DNA of 5,431 nucleotides, taken from assembly GCA_050747865.1 (NCBI GenBank), contig JBOGJI010000029.1:1-5431 (forward strand), given 5' to 3'. This stretch comes from JBOGJI01 sp050747865. Lineage in GTDB: Bacteria > Acidobacteriota > Thermoanaerobaculia > Multivoradales > JAHEKO01. This document shows, in pieces, positions 1 to 5,212 of the stretch. The translations under genes were made by a program, and so were the position numbers. How positions within the stretch are numbered: the stretch's first letter is position 1; each line of letters starts with the position of its first letter. The notes beneath the pieces were generated by a model. The model ran no database searches. It saw nothing but the letters and a program-made list of their open reading frames with translations, and was not told the origin of the DNA.

Positions 1-6
1 CCGGGC

Positions 7-344
7 ATGAACGGCGATCCCCACGCCGGGCAGCCCGTCGTCGTCGCCGGCCGGGCGTTGGAGTCGGCCGAGGCCGCGATGATCCTGGCGCACGGGCGCG
101 GCGCGTCGGCCGACGGCATCCTCACGCCGGTGCGGGAGCTCGCCCACCCGGGCTTCGCGTATCTCGCGCCGCCGGCGACCCGGACCCCCACGTCCCCTGG
201 GCGCGGGTGGAGGAGACGGCCGTCGCCATGCAAGGCCTGGGGGCGGAGGTGACCCTCAAGCGATATCCTGGGATGGGGCACACGATCAACGACGAGCAGA
301 TCCGACTGACACGGGATCTCATGGAGCGAGTCGCCGCGACGTGA
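7..344 (+). pseudogene. Internally deleted phospholipase/carboxylesterase (alpha/beta hydrolase)
   Basis: Both ends of a carboxylesterase/phospholipase of the acyl-protein-thioesterase-like alpha/beta-hydrolase family are visible, but in different frames. The N-terminal part, from ATG 7 to about 175, encodes about 56 residues including the strand and oxyanion-type loop MILAHGRGAS and the segment FAYLAP. From about 174 the reading continues in another frame to the TGA at 342-344. That part encodes GDPDPHVPWARVEET, carrying the likely catalytic Asp (codon 183-185), and YPGMGH with the catalytic His (codon 279-281). The stretch between, which should hold the W-Y-P loop and the nucleophile motif G-x-S-x-G, is absent. 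From the usual family length of about 210 residues I estimate 100 residues lost. With no serine and a frame change, the product cannot be a working hydrolase. Continuing the first frame gives only an 81-residue protein ending at 252. A real deletion or an assembly misjoin are both possible. The gene could also start upstream of the window edge. Confidence 0.8.
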
Positions 345-348
345 GGAG
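343..348 (+). promoter_or_regulatory. Shine-Dalgarno of the flavin reductase gene
   Basis: GAGGAG lies 6 nt before the ATG at 355 and overlaps the TGA stop (342-344) of the esterase remnant. It fixes the reductase start. The layout implies the two genes were cotranscribed, with ribosomes ending the esterase close to where the next gene starts. Confidence 0.75.
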
Positions 349-354
349 AAATCG

Positions 355-948
355 ATGAGCGCACCCACCGAACCGGGCTCACGCCCGCTCCTCGTCTGCG
401 GCATTGCCGGCAGCCTGCGCCGCGACTCCTACAACCGCGCCCTGCTGCGGGCGGCTCAGGAGCTGGCACCGGACGGCATGGAGATCCGGGTCTTCGACCG
501 CATGGCCGAGATCCCGCTGTTCAACCAGGACGTCGAGGCCGCAGGCGACCCCGAGCCGGTGCAGGCCTTGAAGCGCGCGATCGGCGAGGCGGACGCGCTG
601 CTGATCGCGACGCCCGAATACAACCACGGGGTTCCGGGGGTGCTGAAGAACGCCATCGACTGGGCCTCGCGCCCGCCGCGCGGCTCGGTGCTGGCGGGCA
701 AGCCGGCCGCGATCTTCGGCGCCAGCCCCGGCGTGGTCGGCACCGCGCGGGCGCAGGCCCAGCTCCGCCAGACGTTCGTCTTCACCGACACGCCGGCCCT
801 GCTGCAGCCGGAGATCCTGGTCTACCGGGCGAATGAGAAGTTCGACGCCGCCGGCCGGCTGACCGACGAGAAGACGCGGGAGTTCATCGGCAAGCTCCTC
901 CAGGGGCTCGCGGACTGGGCTCGGCGTCTGCACGAAGACGCCCGATGA
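355..948 (+). CDS. NAD(P)H-dependent FMN reductase (flavodoxin-fold)
   Basis: The 197-residue protein belongs to the NADPH-dependent FMN reductase family (ChrR/YieF/azoreductase-like). These are cytoplasmic flavoproteins that pass electrons from NAD(P)H through bound FMN to quinones, azo compounds or metal oxyanions. Family hallmarks are the phosphate-binding loop GIAGSLRRDSYNR (residues 16-28) after the first beta strand, and the flavin-contact motif TPEYNHGVPGVLKNAIDW (85-102). A glycine-rich stretch, FGASPGVVGT, follows at about 119-128. Length is normal for the family and no key motif is missing. The ATG at 355 is supported by a GAGGAG Shine-Dalgarno. The stop overlaps the next start as ATGA (945-948), indicating translational coupling to the beta-barrel gene. 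The physiological electron acceptor cannot be told from sequence; a role in quinone or xenobiotic reduction is only a family-level guess. Confidence 0.93.
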   Translation: MSAPTEPGSRPLLVCGIAGSLRRDSYNRALLRAAQELAPDGMEIRVFDRMAEIPLFNQDVEAAGDPEPVQALKRAIGEADALLIATPEYNHGVPGVLKNAIDWASRPPRGSVLAGKPAAIFGASPGVVGTARAQAQLRQTFVFTDTPALLQPEILVYRANEKFDAAGRLTDEKTREFIGKLLQGLADWARRLHEDAR

Positions 949-1538
949 GGACGGCGTATCGCCTCGCGATCTGCGCCTTGCTGCCGCTGGTCGCGAGCGC
1001 GTTGCCGGCTCGCGACGTGGAGCTCGTTCCGCGGATCGGCGGCCGCTTCGGAGGCGAGATGGCCGACGAGGCGACGAACCGGCCGGTGTCGCTCGACAGC
1101 GGCGTGGCGTTCGGGCTGGCGATGGACGTGGCGCTGGCGGGCGATGGCCGCTACCTGCGGCTCGCCTGGAGCCGGCAGCGGACGGAGGCCGACCTTCCCG
1201 ATCCCGCGCTGCCGCCGCGACGGTTGAGGCTCGACTCTCTCCACTTCGGAGGCGTCTACCGCTGGACGCACCGGGCGGCGCAGCCGTACGTGACCGCGGG
1301 CGTCGGTCTGACCGTGATCGGCGCCGAGGACTCCGAGGTCTTCCCATCCGGCAGCATCGGAGCCGGCGTGAGGTGGCCGGCCGGCGCGCCGGTCGCCCTG
1401 TGGATCGAAGGGCGCGGCATCGCGGTGTTCGAGACCGGCCGGGCCAGCCTGGTCTGCGGCCCGGGATGCGCGCTGGGCCTCTCGGGCAGCGGCCTCTTCC
1501 AGACCGAGGTCATGGCCGGCTTGAGCATCCGGCTCTGA
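945..1538 (+). CDS. Small outer-membrane beta-barrel protein
   Basis: The 197-residue protein has a likely Sec signal peptide: a short basic start (MRTAYR), a hydrophobic core at about 7-19, and probable cleavage near ASALPA (17-22). The mature part shows repeated amphipathic strands of alternating polar and hydrophobic residues, rich in Gly and aromatics, such as AFGLAMDVAL (55-64), YLRLAWSRQ (70-78), LHFGGVYRW (99-107) and YVTAGVGLTVIG (115-126). This is typical of small barrels of about eight strands. A Cys pair, C171 and C175, sits in what looks like a loop before the last strand, followed by SGSGLFQTEVMAG (180-192). I recall the same C-x3-C then G-x-G-x-x-Q-x-E arrangement in other barrels of this kind. 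The last residue is Leu rather than the aromatic residue most BAM substrates end with, which is slightly unusual. The start overlaps the reductase stop by 4 nt. No specific function or substrate can be assigned. Confidence 0.75.
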   Translation: MRTAYRLAICALLPLVASALPARDVELVPRIGGRFGGEMADEATNRPVSLDSGVAFGLAMDVALAGDGRYLRLAWSRQRTEADLPDPALPPRRLRLDSLHFGGVYRWTHRAAQPYVTAGVGLTVIGAEDSEVFPSGSIGAGVRWPAGAPVALWIEGRGIAVFETGRASLVCGPGCALGLSGSGLFQTEVMAGLSIRL

Positions 1539-1560
1539 GCGGGTCCGCCGTCCCGGCCAC

Positions 1561-1566
1561 TAGTAT
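1561..1566 (+). promoter_or_regulatory. Possible -10 element for a leaderless peptidase transcript
   Basis: TAGTAT ends 6 nt before the ATG at 1573, so transcription would begin at or very near the start codon. The 34-nt gap has no purine-rich Shine-Dalgarno before that ATG, which fits leaderless initiation. No convincing -35 hexamer is seen about 17 nt upstream, so the assignment rests on the -10 match and its spacing. Confidence 0.4.
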
Positions 1567-1572
1567 GCGGCC

Positions 1573-2472
1573 ATGATCGGCCGCCTCGCGCGTGTCCTCC
1601 TCGCCGCGACATTGCTGCTACCCGCCAGCACCCTGGGTCGGCCGCGGCTGCACATCGAGGCACCCGACGAGCTGTCCGCGGCGGCCCGGAGCCTGGAGGG
1701 AATCGCGCCGGCCCGGCTCGACACCGTGCAGCGCCTGATCGGCTTGCGGGATCCGGCACCGCCCATCCGGGTCATCCTGGCGCCGGAGGGCTCTCCGCCC
1801 ACCCGGGCGGTGCCTCCGTGGGTCGCTGGGTATGCCCTTAGCGACCGGGGGTTGGTGGTCCTGATGCCCGTGCGGGCCCTGTCCTACCCGGACTCGACCC
1901 TCGACGAGCTGCTCCTCCACGAGATCGCCCACGTGCTGGTCGGCCGGGCGGCCGGACATCGGCAGGTGCCGAGATGGTTCAACGAGGGGCTGGCGACGGT
2001 CGCGGGCAGCTCATGGGGCATTGAGGACCGGTCGCGACTGGCCCTCGCCCTGGTGCGCCGCGGCGGCGTGCCGCTCTCCGAGCTGGACGCGATGTTCGCC
2101 GGCGGCGAGAGCCGGATCGCGGGGGCATACGCCCTCTCCGGCGCTCTCGTCCGCGAGACGCTCCTCCGCCACGGTACCGACGCCGGGGCTCGTGTCCTCC
2201 GGGAGCTGGCTCGCGGGCTGCCGTTTCCCGACGCCTTCGAAGCGGCCACCGGCAGCACGCTGGCCGACTTCGAACGCTCCTTCTGGCGCCGCTACACCCT
2301 CTGGTACCGGTGGCTGCCGATCCTCACCTCCTCGGCCACACTGTGGATCGGGGTCACACTCCTCGTCTTCTGGGCCGGCAGACGACGGCGCGCCCGCAGC
2401 GCCGAGATCGAGCGCCGCTGGGATATAGAGGAGCGTGCCCTGGCCGTGCACGATGAGGAACCCGTGAACTGA
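1573..2472 (+). CDS. Membrane-anchored gluzincin metallopeptidase (peptidase MA-like)
   Basis: The 299-residue protein carries a complete gluzincin zinc site. HEIAH (116-120) supplies two His ligands and the catalytic Glu117, and RWFNEGLA (134-141) supplies Glu138 as third ligand, 18 residues after the second His. This is the pattern of the peptidase MA family. The N-terminus is a signal peptide (hydrophobic core about 8-18, cleavage probably near ASTLG, 18-22). A single hydrophobic segment at about 248-268 is followed by a strongly basic run (GRRRRAR) and a charged tail of about 30 residues. By the positive-inside rule the catalytic domain (about 25-245) faces the periplasm and the tail faces the cytoplasm. 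The start at 1573 is chosen because the signal peptide begins there; no Shine-Dalgarno is evident. It follows the beta-barrel gene by 34 nt and converges on the glycosyltransferase gene. The substrate is unknown; envelope protein processing or quality control is plausible but inferred. Confidence 0.85.
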   Translation: MIGRLARVLLAATLLLPASTLGRPRLHIEAPDELSAAARSLEGIAPARLDTVQRLIGLRDPAPPIRVILAPEGSPPTRAVPPWVAGYALSDRGLVVLMPVRALSYPDSTLDELLLHEIAHVLVGRAAGHRQVPRWFNEGLATVAGSSWGIEDRSRLALALVRRGGVPLSELDAMFAGGESRIAGAYALSGALVRETLLRHGTDAGARVLRELARGLPFPDAFEAATGSTLADFERSFWRRYTLWYRWLPILTSSATLWIGVTLLVFWAGRRRRARSAEIERRWDIEERALAVHDEEPVN

Positions 2473-2492
2473 GCAGCCGGGGTCGGTGCGGT

Positions 2493-3701
2493 TCAGGAGG
2501 GCTGGTGCACTGCGGAGGAGGCTTCGGCTATGCGGGGGGTGCTGGCGATCCGAGCGGTCTCGATGAGCGTCTCGTAGAGGTCCAGGAGGCGATCCGTGGT
2601 GGCCTCGGAGCTCCAGTGGCGGCGGACCCACTGGCGGCCGGCGTGGGAGAGCTCGCGGGCCAGAGCGGGGTCGTCCAGAACGGTGTGCACTCGCGCGGTG
2701 AACTCGCAGATGTCGTTCGTGGCCACCAGAGCGCCCTGGCCGGGGACCAGGATCTGCCGGGTGCCCCCGGCGGGCACCGCCACAACCGGGACGCCCAGGG
2801 CCATGGCCTCGAGCAGCACCAGGCCCTGGGTCTCGGTCTGCGAGGCGAAGACGAAGACGTCGGCGGCGCGGTAGCAGTCGAGCAGGTCCTGGCGGCGGCT
2901 CAGGAACCCCGCCCAGTGGATCCCCCAGGCGACGCCCAGCGCGCGCGCCCGTCTCTCGAGCGCGGCCTTGCCTGGGCCTTCACCGGCGAGCAGCAGGCGC
3001 GCCTCGGGGCGTCGCTTGCGCACCTCGGCGAAGACCTCGAGCAGGAAGTCCACGTTCTTCTCCGGCGCCAGCCTGCCGACGTAACCGAGGACCGGGACGT
3101 TGTCCGGGATCCCCATGGCCCGGCGGAACCGGCCGCCGTCGCCAGCCGTGAAGTCGGCCACGGGCAGGCCGGTGGGGACGACCGCGAGATTCGACCCGAC
3201 ACCGTAGCCGCGTAGCTGCGCCTCCACTTCCGGGGTCGGCACCACCGTGACGTCGACCTGGCGACACTGCCAACGGGCCAGCCAGCGGGCGAGCGCGCCG
3301 ACCGGGGCGGCCAGCATCGGTGCGTAGTGCGCGGCGTAGGCCTCGAAATCAGTGTGATAGGTGAGGAGCAGCGGCACGCGCCAGCGTCGCGCCAACGTCC
3401 GTCCGACGAGGAACGCGGTGAACGGAGTCTGGACGTGGATGACGTCGAAGCCGTGACGGGCGAGCCGGGGCTCCGCCGCGAGGGCCCGGCGAGGCTTGAG
3501 CAGCCGGTCCTCGGGGCTGAGCGGCGCCCGCCAAGAGGCGACGCGCACCACGCCCTCCTCCTCGGGCTCGTCGCCGTAGCGGGGCGCAAGGACCCAGACC
3601 TCATGCCCCCGCCGGGTCAGCTCCCGGCGGAAGATGTCGATCGAGGTGGAGACGCCGTTGACCCGTGGGTGGAGGGTGTCGGTGACGTAGAGGACGCGCA
3701 C
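2493..3701 (-). CDS. GT4-type glycosyltransferase, probably lipid-acceptor
   Basis: The 402-residue protein is a GT-B fold retaining glycosyltransferase of family GT4. The N-terminal acceptor domain opens with RVLYVTDTLHPRVNGVS (2-18), whose glycine-containing loop (VNGVS) is typical. It also contains YHTDFEAYAAHY (115-126), reminiscent of glycosyltransferases that act on diacylglycerol or phosphatidylinositol, such as the MgtA, PimB and SQD2 types. The C-terminal donor domain has VGRLAPEKN (208-216; Arg210 and Lys215 are the usual nucleotide-sugar phosphate contacts) and LLAGEGPG (237-244). The E-x7-E motif is Glu290 to Glu298 within TETQGLVLLEAMALGVPVVA. Length is normal. No membrane segment is apparent, so it is probably cytoplasmic or membrane-associated. 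The start is GTG at 3701, where homology to the family begins; the frame stays open upstream to 4280 only because it runs across the PAP2 gene. It lies 5 nt after the PAP2 stop, suggesting coupled translation without a strong Shine-Dalgarno. The sugar donor cannot be named. Confidence 0.92.
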   Translation of the reverse strand: MRVLYVTDTLHPRVNGVSTSIDIFRRELTRRGHEVWVLAPRYGDEPEEEGVVRVASWRAPLSPEDRLLKPRRALAAEPRLARHGFDVIHVQTPFTAFLVGRTLARRWRVPLLLTYHTDFEAYAAHYAPMLAAPVGALARWLARWQCRQVDVTVVPTPEVEAQLRGYGVGSNLAVVPTGLPVADFTAGDGGRFRRAMGIPDNVPVLGYVGRLAPEKNVDFLLEVFAEVRKRRPEARLLLAGEGPGKAALERRARALGVAWGIHWAGFLSRRQDLLDCYRAADVFVFASQTETQGLVLLEAMALGVPVVAVPAGGTRQILVPGQGALVATNDICEFTARVHTVLDDPALARELSHAGRQWVRRHWSSEATTDRLLDLYETLIETARIASTPRIAEASSAVHQPS

Positions 3702-3706
3702 GCCGT

Positions 3707-4252
3707 TTAGAGCACCCAGAGGAGCGCTGCGGCAAGCGCGGCGCCGATCGCGGCGCCGGCCAGGACGTCGCTCGGATAGTGCAGGCCGAGCACGACGCGC
3801 GACACACCCACCAGGGCGGCGAACGGAGCCAGCGCCGGGGTGAGCAGCGGCAGCGCATCGCAGGCGACCACGGTCATCGCCACGGCGTGCAGGGTGTGGC
3901 CAGAGGGGAAGCTGAAGCGGTCGGGCGCCGGCAGCCAGGAGTGGATCCCCGGCCGCACGTCGCAGGGACGAGGCCGGGCGGTGCGTCGCTTCAGCAGCTT
4001 GTAGAGCAGGACCCCAACCGCGGCGCCGAGCAGCATCCTGCCGACCGCCGGCAGCGCCGCGGGGCCCAGCGACGCCATCAGGACCGACGCCACCAGGATC
4101 CAGGCCGGCCCGTCGGCGAGCCGGCTGGCCGGCGTCGAGGCGCGCCGCAGCCAGCGCCAGGCACGGCGGTGCAGCCAGACGCAGACGGCCGCGTCGGTGG
4201 CCAGCAGTTTGGAGAGCGGGCCGGCCTGAGATAGGGGAGTGGCGGTCGCCAT
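3707..4252 (-). CDS. PAP2-family phosphatase (membrane lipid phosphatase)
   Basis: The 181-residue integral membrane protein carries all three PAP2/acid-phosphatase motifs. They are K-x6-RP (Lys88 to Arg95-Pro96), PSGH (116-119, with His119) and SR-x5-H-x3-D (Ser151-Arg152, nucleophile His158, Asp162). Hydrophobic segments at about 51-70, 73-87, 121-138, 139-155 and 162-181 place the active site at the outer face of the membrane, as in undecaprenyl-pyrophosphate, phosphatidate and phosphatidylglycerophosphate phosphatases. Motif content does not tell which lipid phosphate is the substrate. Two nearby ATGs compete for the start: 4252 has GAGAG 8 nt upstream, while 4258 (two residues longer) has it only 2 nt away, so 4252 is preferred. 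The gene is second in a leftward cluster, 46 nt after the membrane-protein gene and 5 nt before the glycosyltransferase. The tight link suggests that the phosphatase product or a by-product feeds glycosylation. Confidence 0.9.
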   Translation of the reverse strand: MATATPLSQAGPLSKLLATDAAVCVWLHRRAWRWLRRASTPASRLADGPAWILVASVLMASLGPAALPAVGRMLLGAAVGVLLYKLLKRRTARPRPCDVRPGIHSWLPAPDRFSFPSGHTLHAVAMTVVACDALPLLTPALAPFAALVGVSRVVLGLHYPSDVLAGAAIGAALAAALLWVL

Positions 4253-4296
4253 GGGCATGGCTCTCACAAGCGTCCGCCACCAGGTTAGGGGGGCAC

Positions 4297-4302
4297 TGTC
4301 AA
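4297..4302 (-). promoter_or_regulatory. Consensus -35 hexamer before the PAP2 gene
   Basis: Reading leftward, TTGACA (4302 to 4297) overlaps the stop codon of the upstream membrane-protein gene. It could be the -35 box of an internal promoter for the PAP2-glycosyltransferase pair. However, no good -10 lies 15-19 nt downstream (the expected place reads TGGCGG), so it may be a chance match. Confidence 0.25.
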
Positions 4303-5165
4303 GGACTCGTGACGGCCGCGCGACGGGGTTGTGACGGCAGACCCGGGACCCCGTCCAGCCTGGCGCCGAGGAGCGCCTCGGCGAGCAGGCCGACCTCGAC
4401 GCCGAACGGCAGGTAGCCGAGGTAGCCGAGCAGCGGCATCTCGAAGAGGCGGCCGAAATCGACCTCGGGCACGTAGTACGTCCACTTGGGGAAGCTCCAG
4501 AAGTTCCACAGCTCCCAGAAGACACCGCAGGTCAAGGCGCCCAGCGCGAGGGCGAGCGCAGGGCGCCAGTCACCAGCGGCCATGCGGGCGGTGAGGCCCT
4601 GCGGTCGTCGGCGTCCCGCGAGCGGCAGGAGCAGGGGAACCAGGCCGAGCCAGATCATGGGATAAAACCAGCGCGGCCAGAGCAGCAGCGCGGCTAGGGC
4701 CGCCGTGCCTACGGCCACCCACACGAGCTGCGCGCGGGAGTGCAGCGGCAGCCGCCAACCGGGACGCCGGCGGCGCAGCCAGCGCCGCCCCGCGAGCAGC
4801 TCGGCGGTCTCCAGCACGGCCGGCAGCACGGTGGAGAAGTCGAGCGAGGCGAAGAACGCGAACTCGAAGTCGGAGAAGCGCTCGCGCCCGAGATAGACCC
4901 AGTTTCCGGTGCGCAGATTCAGCGCCTCGAAGAGCCACCAGGCGGGCACGGAGGCGACGAAGAGCAGGAGCCAGGAGCGCCGGGAGCGGCGCCAGGGCGA
5001 GGTTCCGGACAGCCGCTCGTTGAGGCCGTCCACCGTGAGGACGTACCCCAGCCAGAGAGGAAAGAAGAGATAGTGGGTGCGCACCCCGGGCAGCGTCCAG
5101 TTGAGCGGCCAGACGACCGCGACGAGCGCGAGCCCGAGGACGAGCTGGGGCGGTAGGCGCCGCAT
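4299..5165 (-). CDS. Uncharacterised polytopic membrane protein with internal duplication
   Basis: The 288-residue, Trp-rich protein has about eight predicted membrane segments, near 6-22, 31-48, 64-83, 103-125, 146-163, 165-183, 202-222 and 242-264, separated by Arg-rich loops such as 125-138 and 184-201. I do not recognise a named function; it resembles uncharacterised membrane proteins seen in many bacteria. Two conserved-looking blocks repeat: LFEALNLRTGNWVY (78-91) and FWELWNFWSFPKWTYYVP (216-233). Both share Glu-x2-Asn followed by Trp-x-Tyr, and each is followed by an Asp- or Phe-Glu-containing helix (99-121 and 240-263). This suggests two copies of a roughly four-helix unit. The start at 5165 is chosen because GGAAGG lies 7 nt upstream; the frame stays open to 5339, but that extension is basic, unlike a membrane protein start, and would overlap the divergent gene. 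It is the first gene of the leftward cluster with PAP2 and a glycosyltransferase, so a role in envelope lipid metabolism or transport is possible but unproven. Confidence 0.82.
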   Translation of the reverse strand: MRRLPPQLVLGLALVAVVWPLNWTLPGVRTHYLFFPLWLGYVLTVDGLNERLSGTSPWRRSRRSWLLLFVASVPAWWLFEALNLRTGNWVYLGRERFSDFEFAFFASLDFSTVLPAVLETAELLAGRRWLRRRRPGWRLPLHSRAQLVWVAVGTAALAALLLWPRWFYPMIWLGLVPLLLPLAGRRRPQGLTARMAAGDWRPALALALGALTCGVFWELWNFWSFPKWTYYVPEVDFGRLFEMPLLGYLGYLPFGVEVGLLAEALLGARLDGVPGLPSQPRRAAVTSP

Positions 5166-5211
5166 GCCTTCACCTTCCCACGCTTGTCGCTCTTGTGTCA
5201 CGCTTTCGACA
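5166..5211. promoter_or_regulatory. Divergent intergenic spacer with regulatory potential
   Basis: This 46-bp gap separates the leftward membrane-protein cluster from the rightward zinc-protease-like gene, so at least the start of one promoter is expected in or beside it. On the minus strand it contains the GGAAGG Shine-Dalgarno (5178 to 5173) for the 5165 start. On the plus strand no Shine-Dalgarno precedes the ATG at 5212. I see no clear -35/-10 pair for either direction; the AT-richer part at about 5183-5213 is the likeliest promoter zone. Confidence 0.4.
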
Positions 5212-5212
5212 A
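5184..5212. repeat. Short inverted repeat TTGTCG-N17-CGACAA
   Basis: Six-base arms TTGTCG (5184-5189) and CGACAA (5207-5212) are perfectly inverted around a 17-nt spacer, with centres about two helical turns apart. The right arm ends on the A of the divergent gene's ATG. Position and symmetry suit a dimeric regulator site between divergent genes, but six-base arms can easily arise by chance. Confidence 0.3.

Noticed and set aside
7..252. An intact small 81-residue protein.
   Set aside because: After about residue 57 the translation becomes Arg/Pro-rich and unrelated to the esterase family, while genuine esterase C-terminal sequence appears in another frame; this is the front piece of a broken gene.
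379..1347. Long minus-strand open frame of 322 codons opposite the reductase and barrel genes.
   Set aside because: Its Arg/Pro/Ser-rich translation has no recognisable motif, and the opposite strand carries two well-supported genes; it is a GC-rich shadow.
2473..2492. Possible terminator between the convergent peptidase and glycosyltransferase genes.
   Set aside because: The 20-bp gap shows no stem-loop with a T tract in either direction.
2011..2631. Minus-strand open frame of 206 codons spanning the end of the peptidase and start of the convergent gene region.
   Set aside because: It overlaps the peptidase coding region on the opposite strand, shows no family motif, and crosses the convergent junction; treated as a shadow.
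2505..3215. Plus-strand open frame of 236 codons across the glycosyltransferase gene.
   Set aside because: It is low-complexity in Gly, Ala, Glu and Arg with no motif and is antisense to a complete GT4 domain.
3702..4280. The glycosyltransferase frame stays open upstream, giving a 595-residue minus-strand reading from 4280.
   Set aside because: The extra 193 codons are Arg/Ala/Gly-rich and run opposite no homology; this stretch is the PAP2 gene in another frame, with all three PAP2 motifs. The GTG at 3701 is where glycosyltransferase homology starts.
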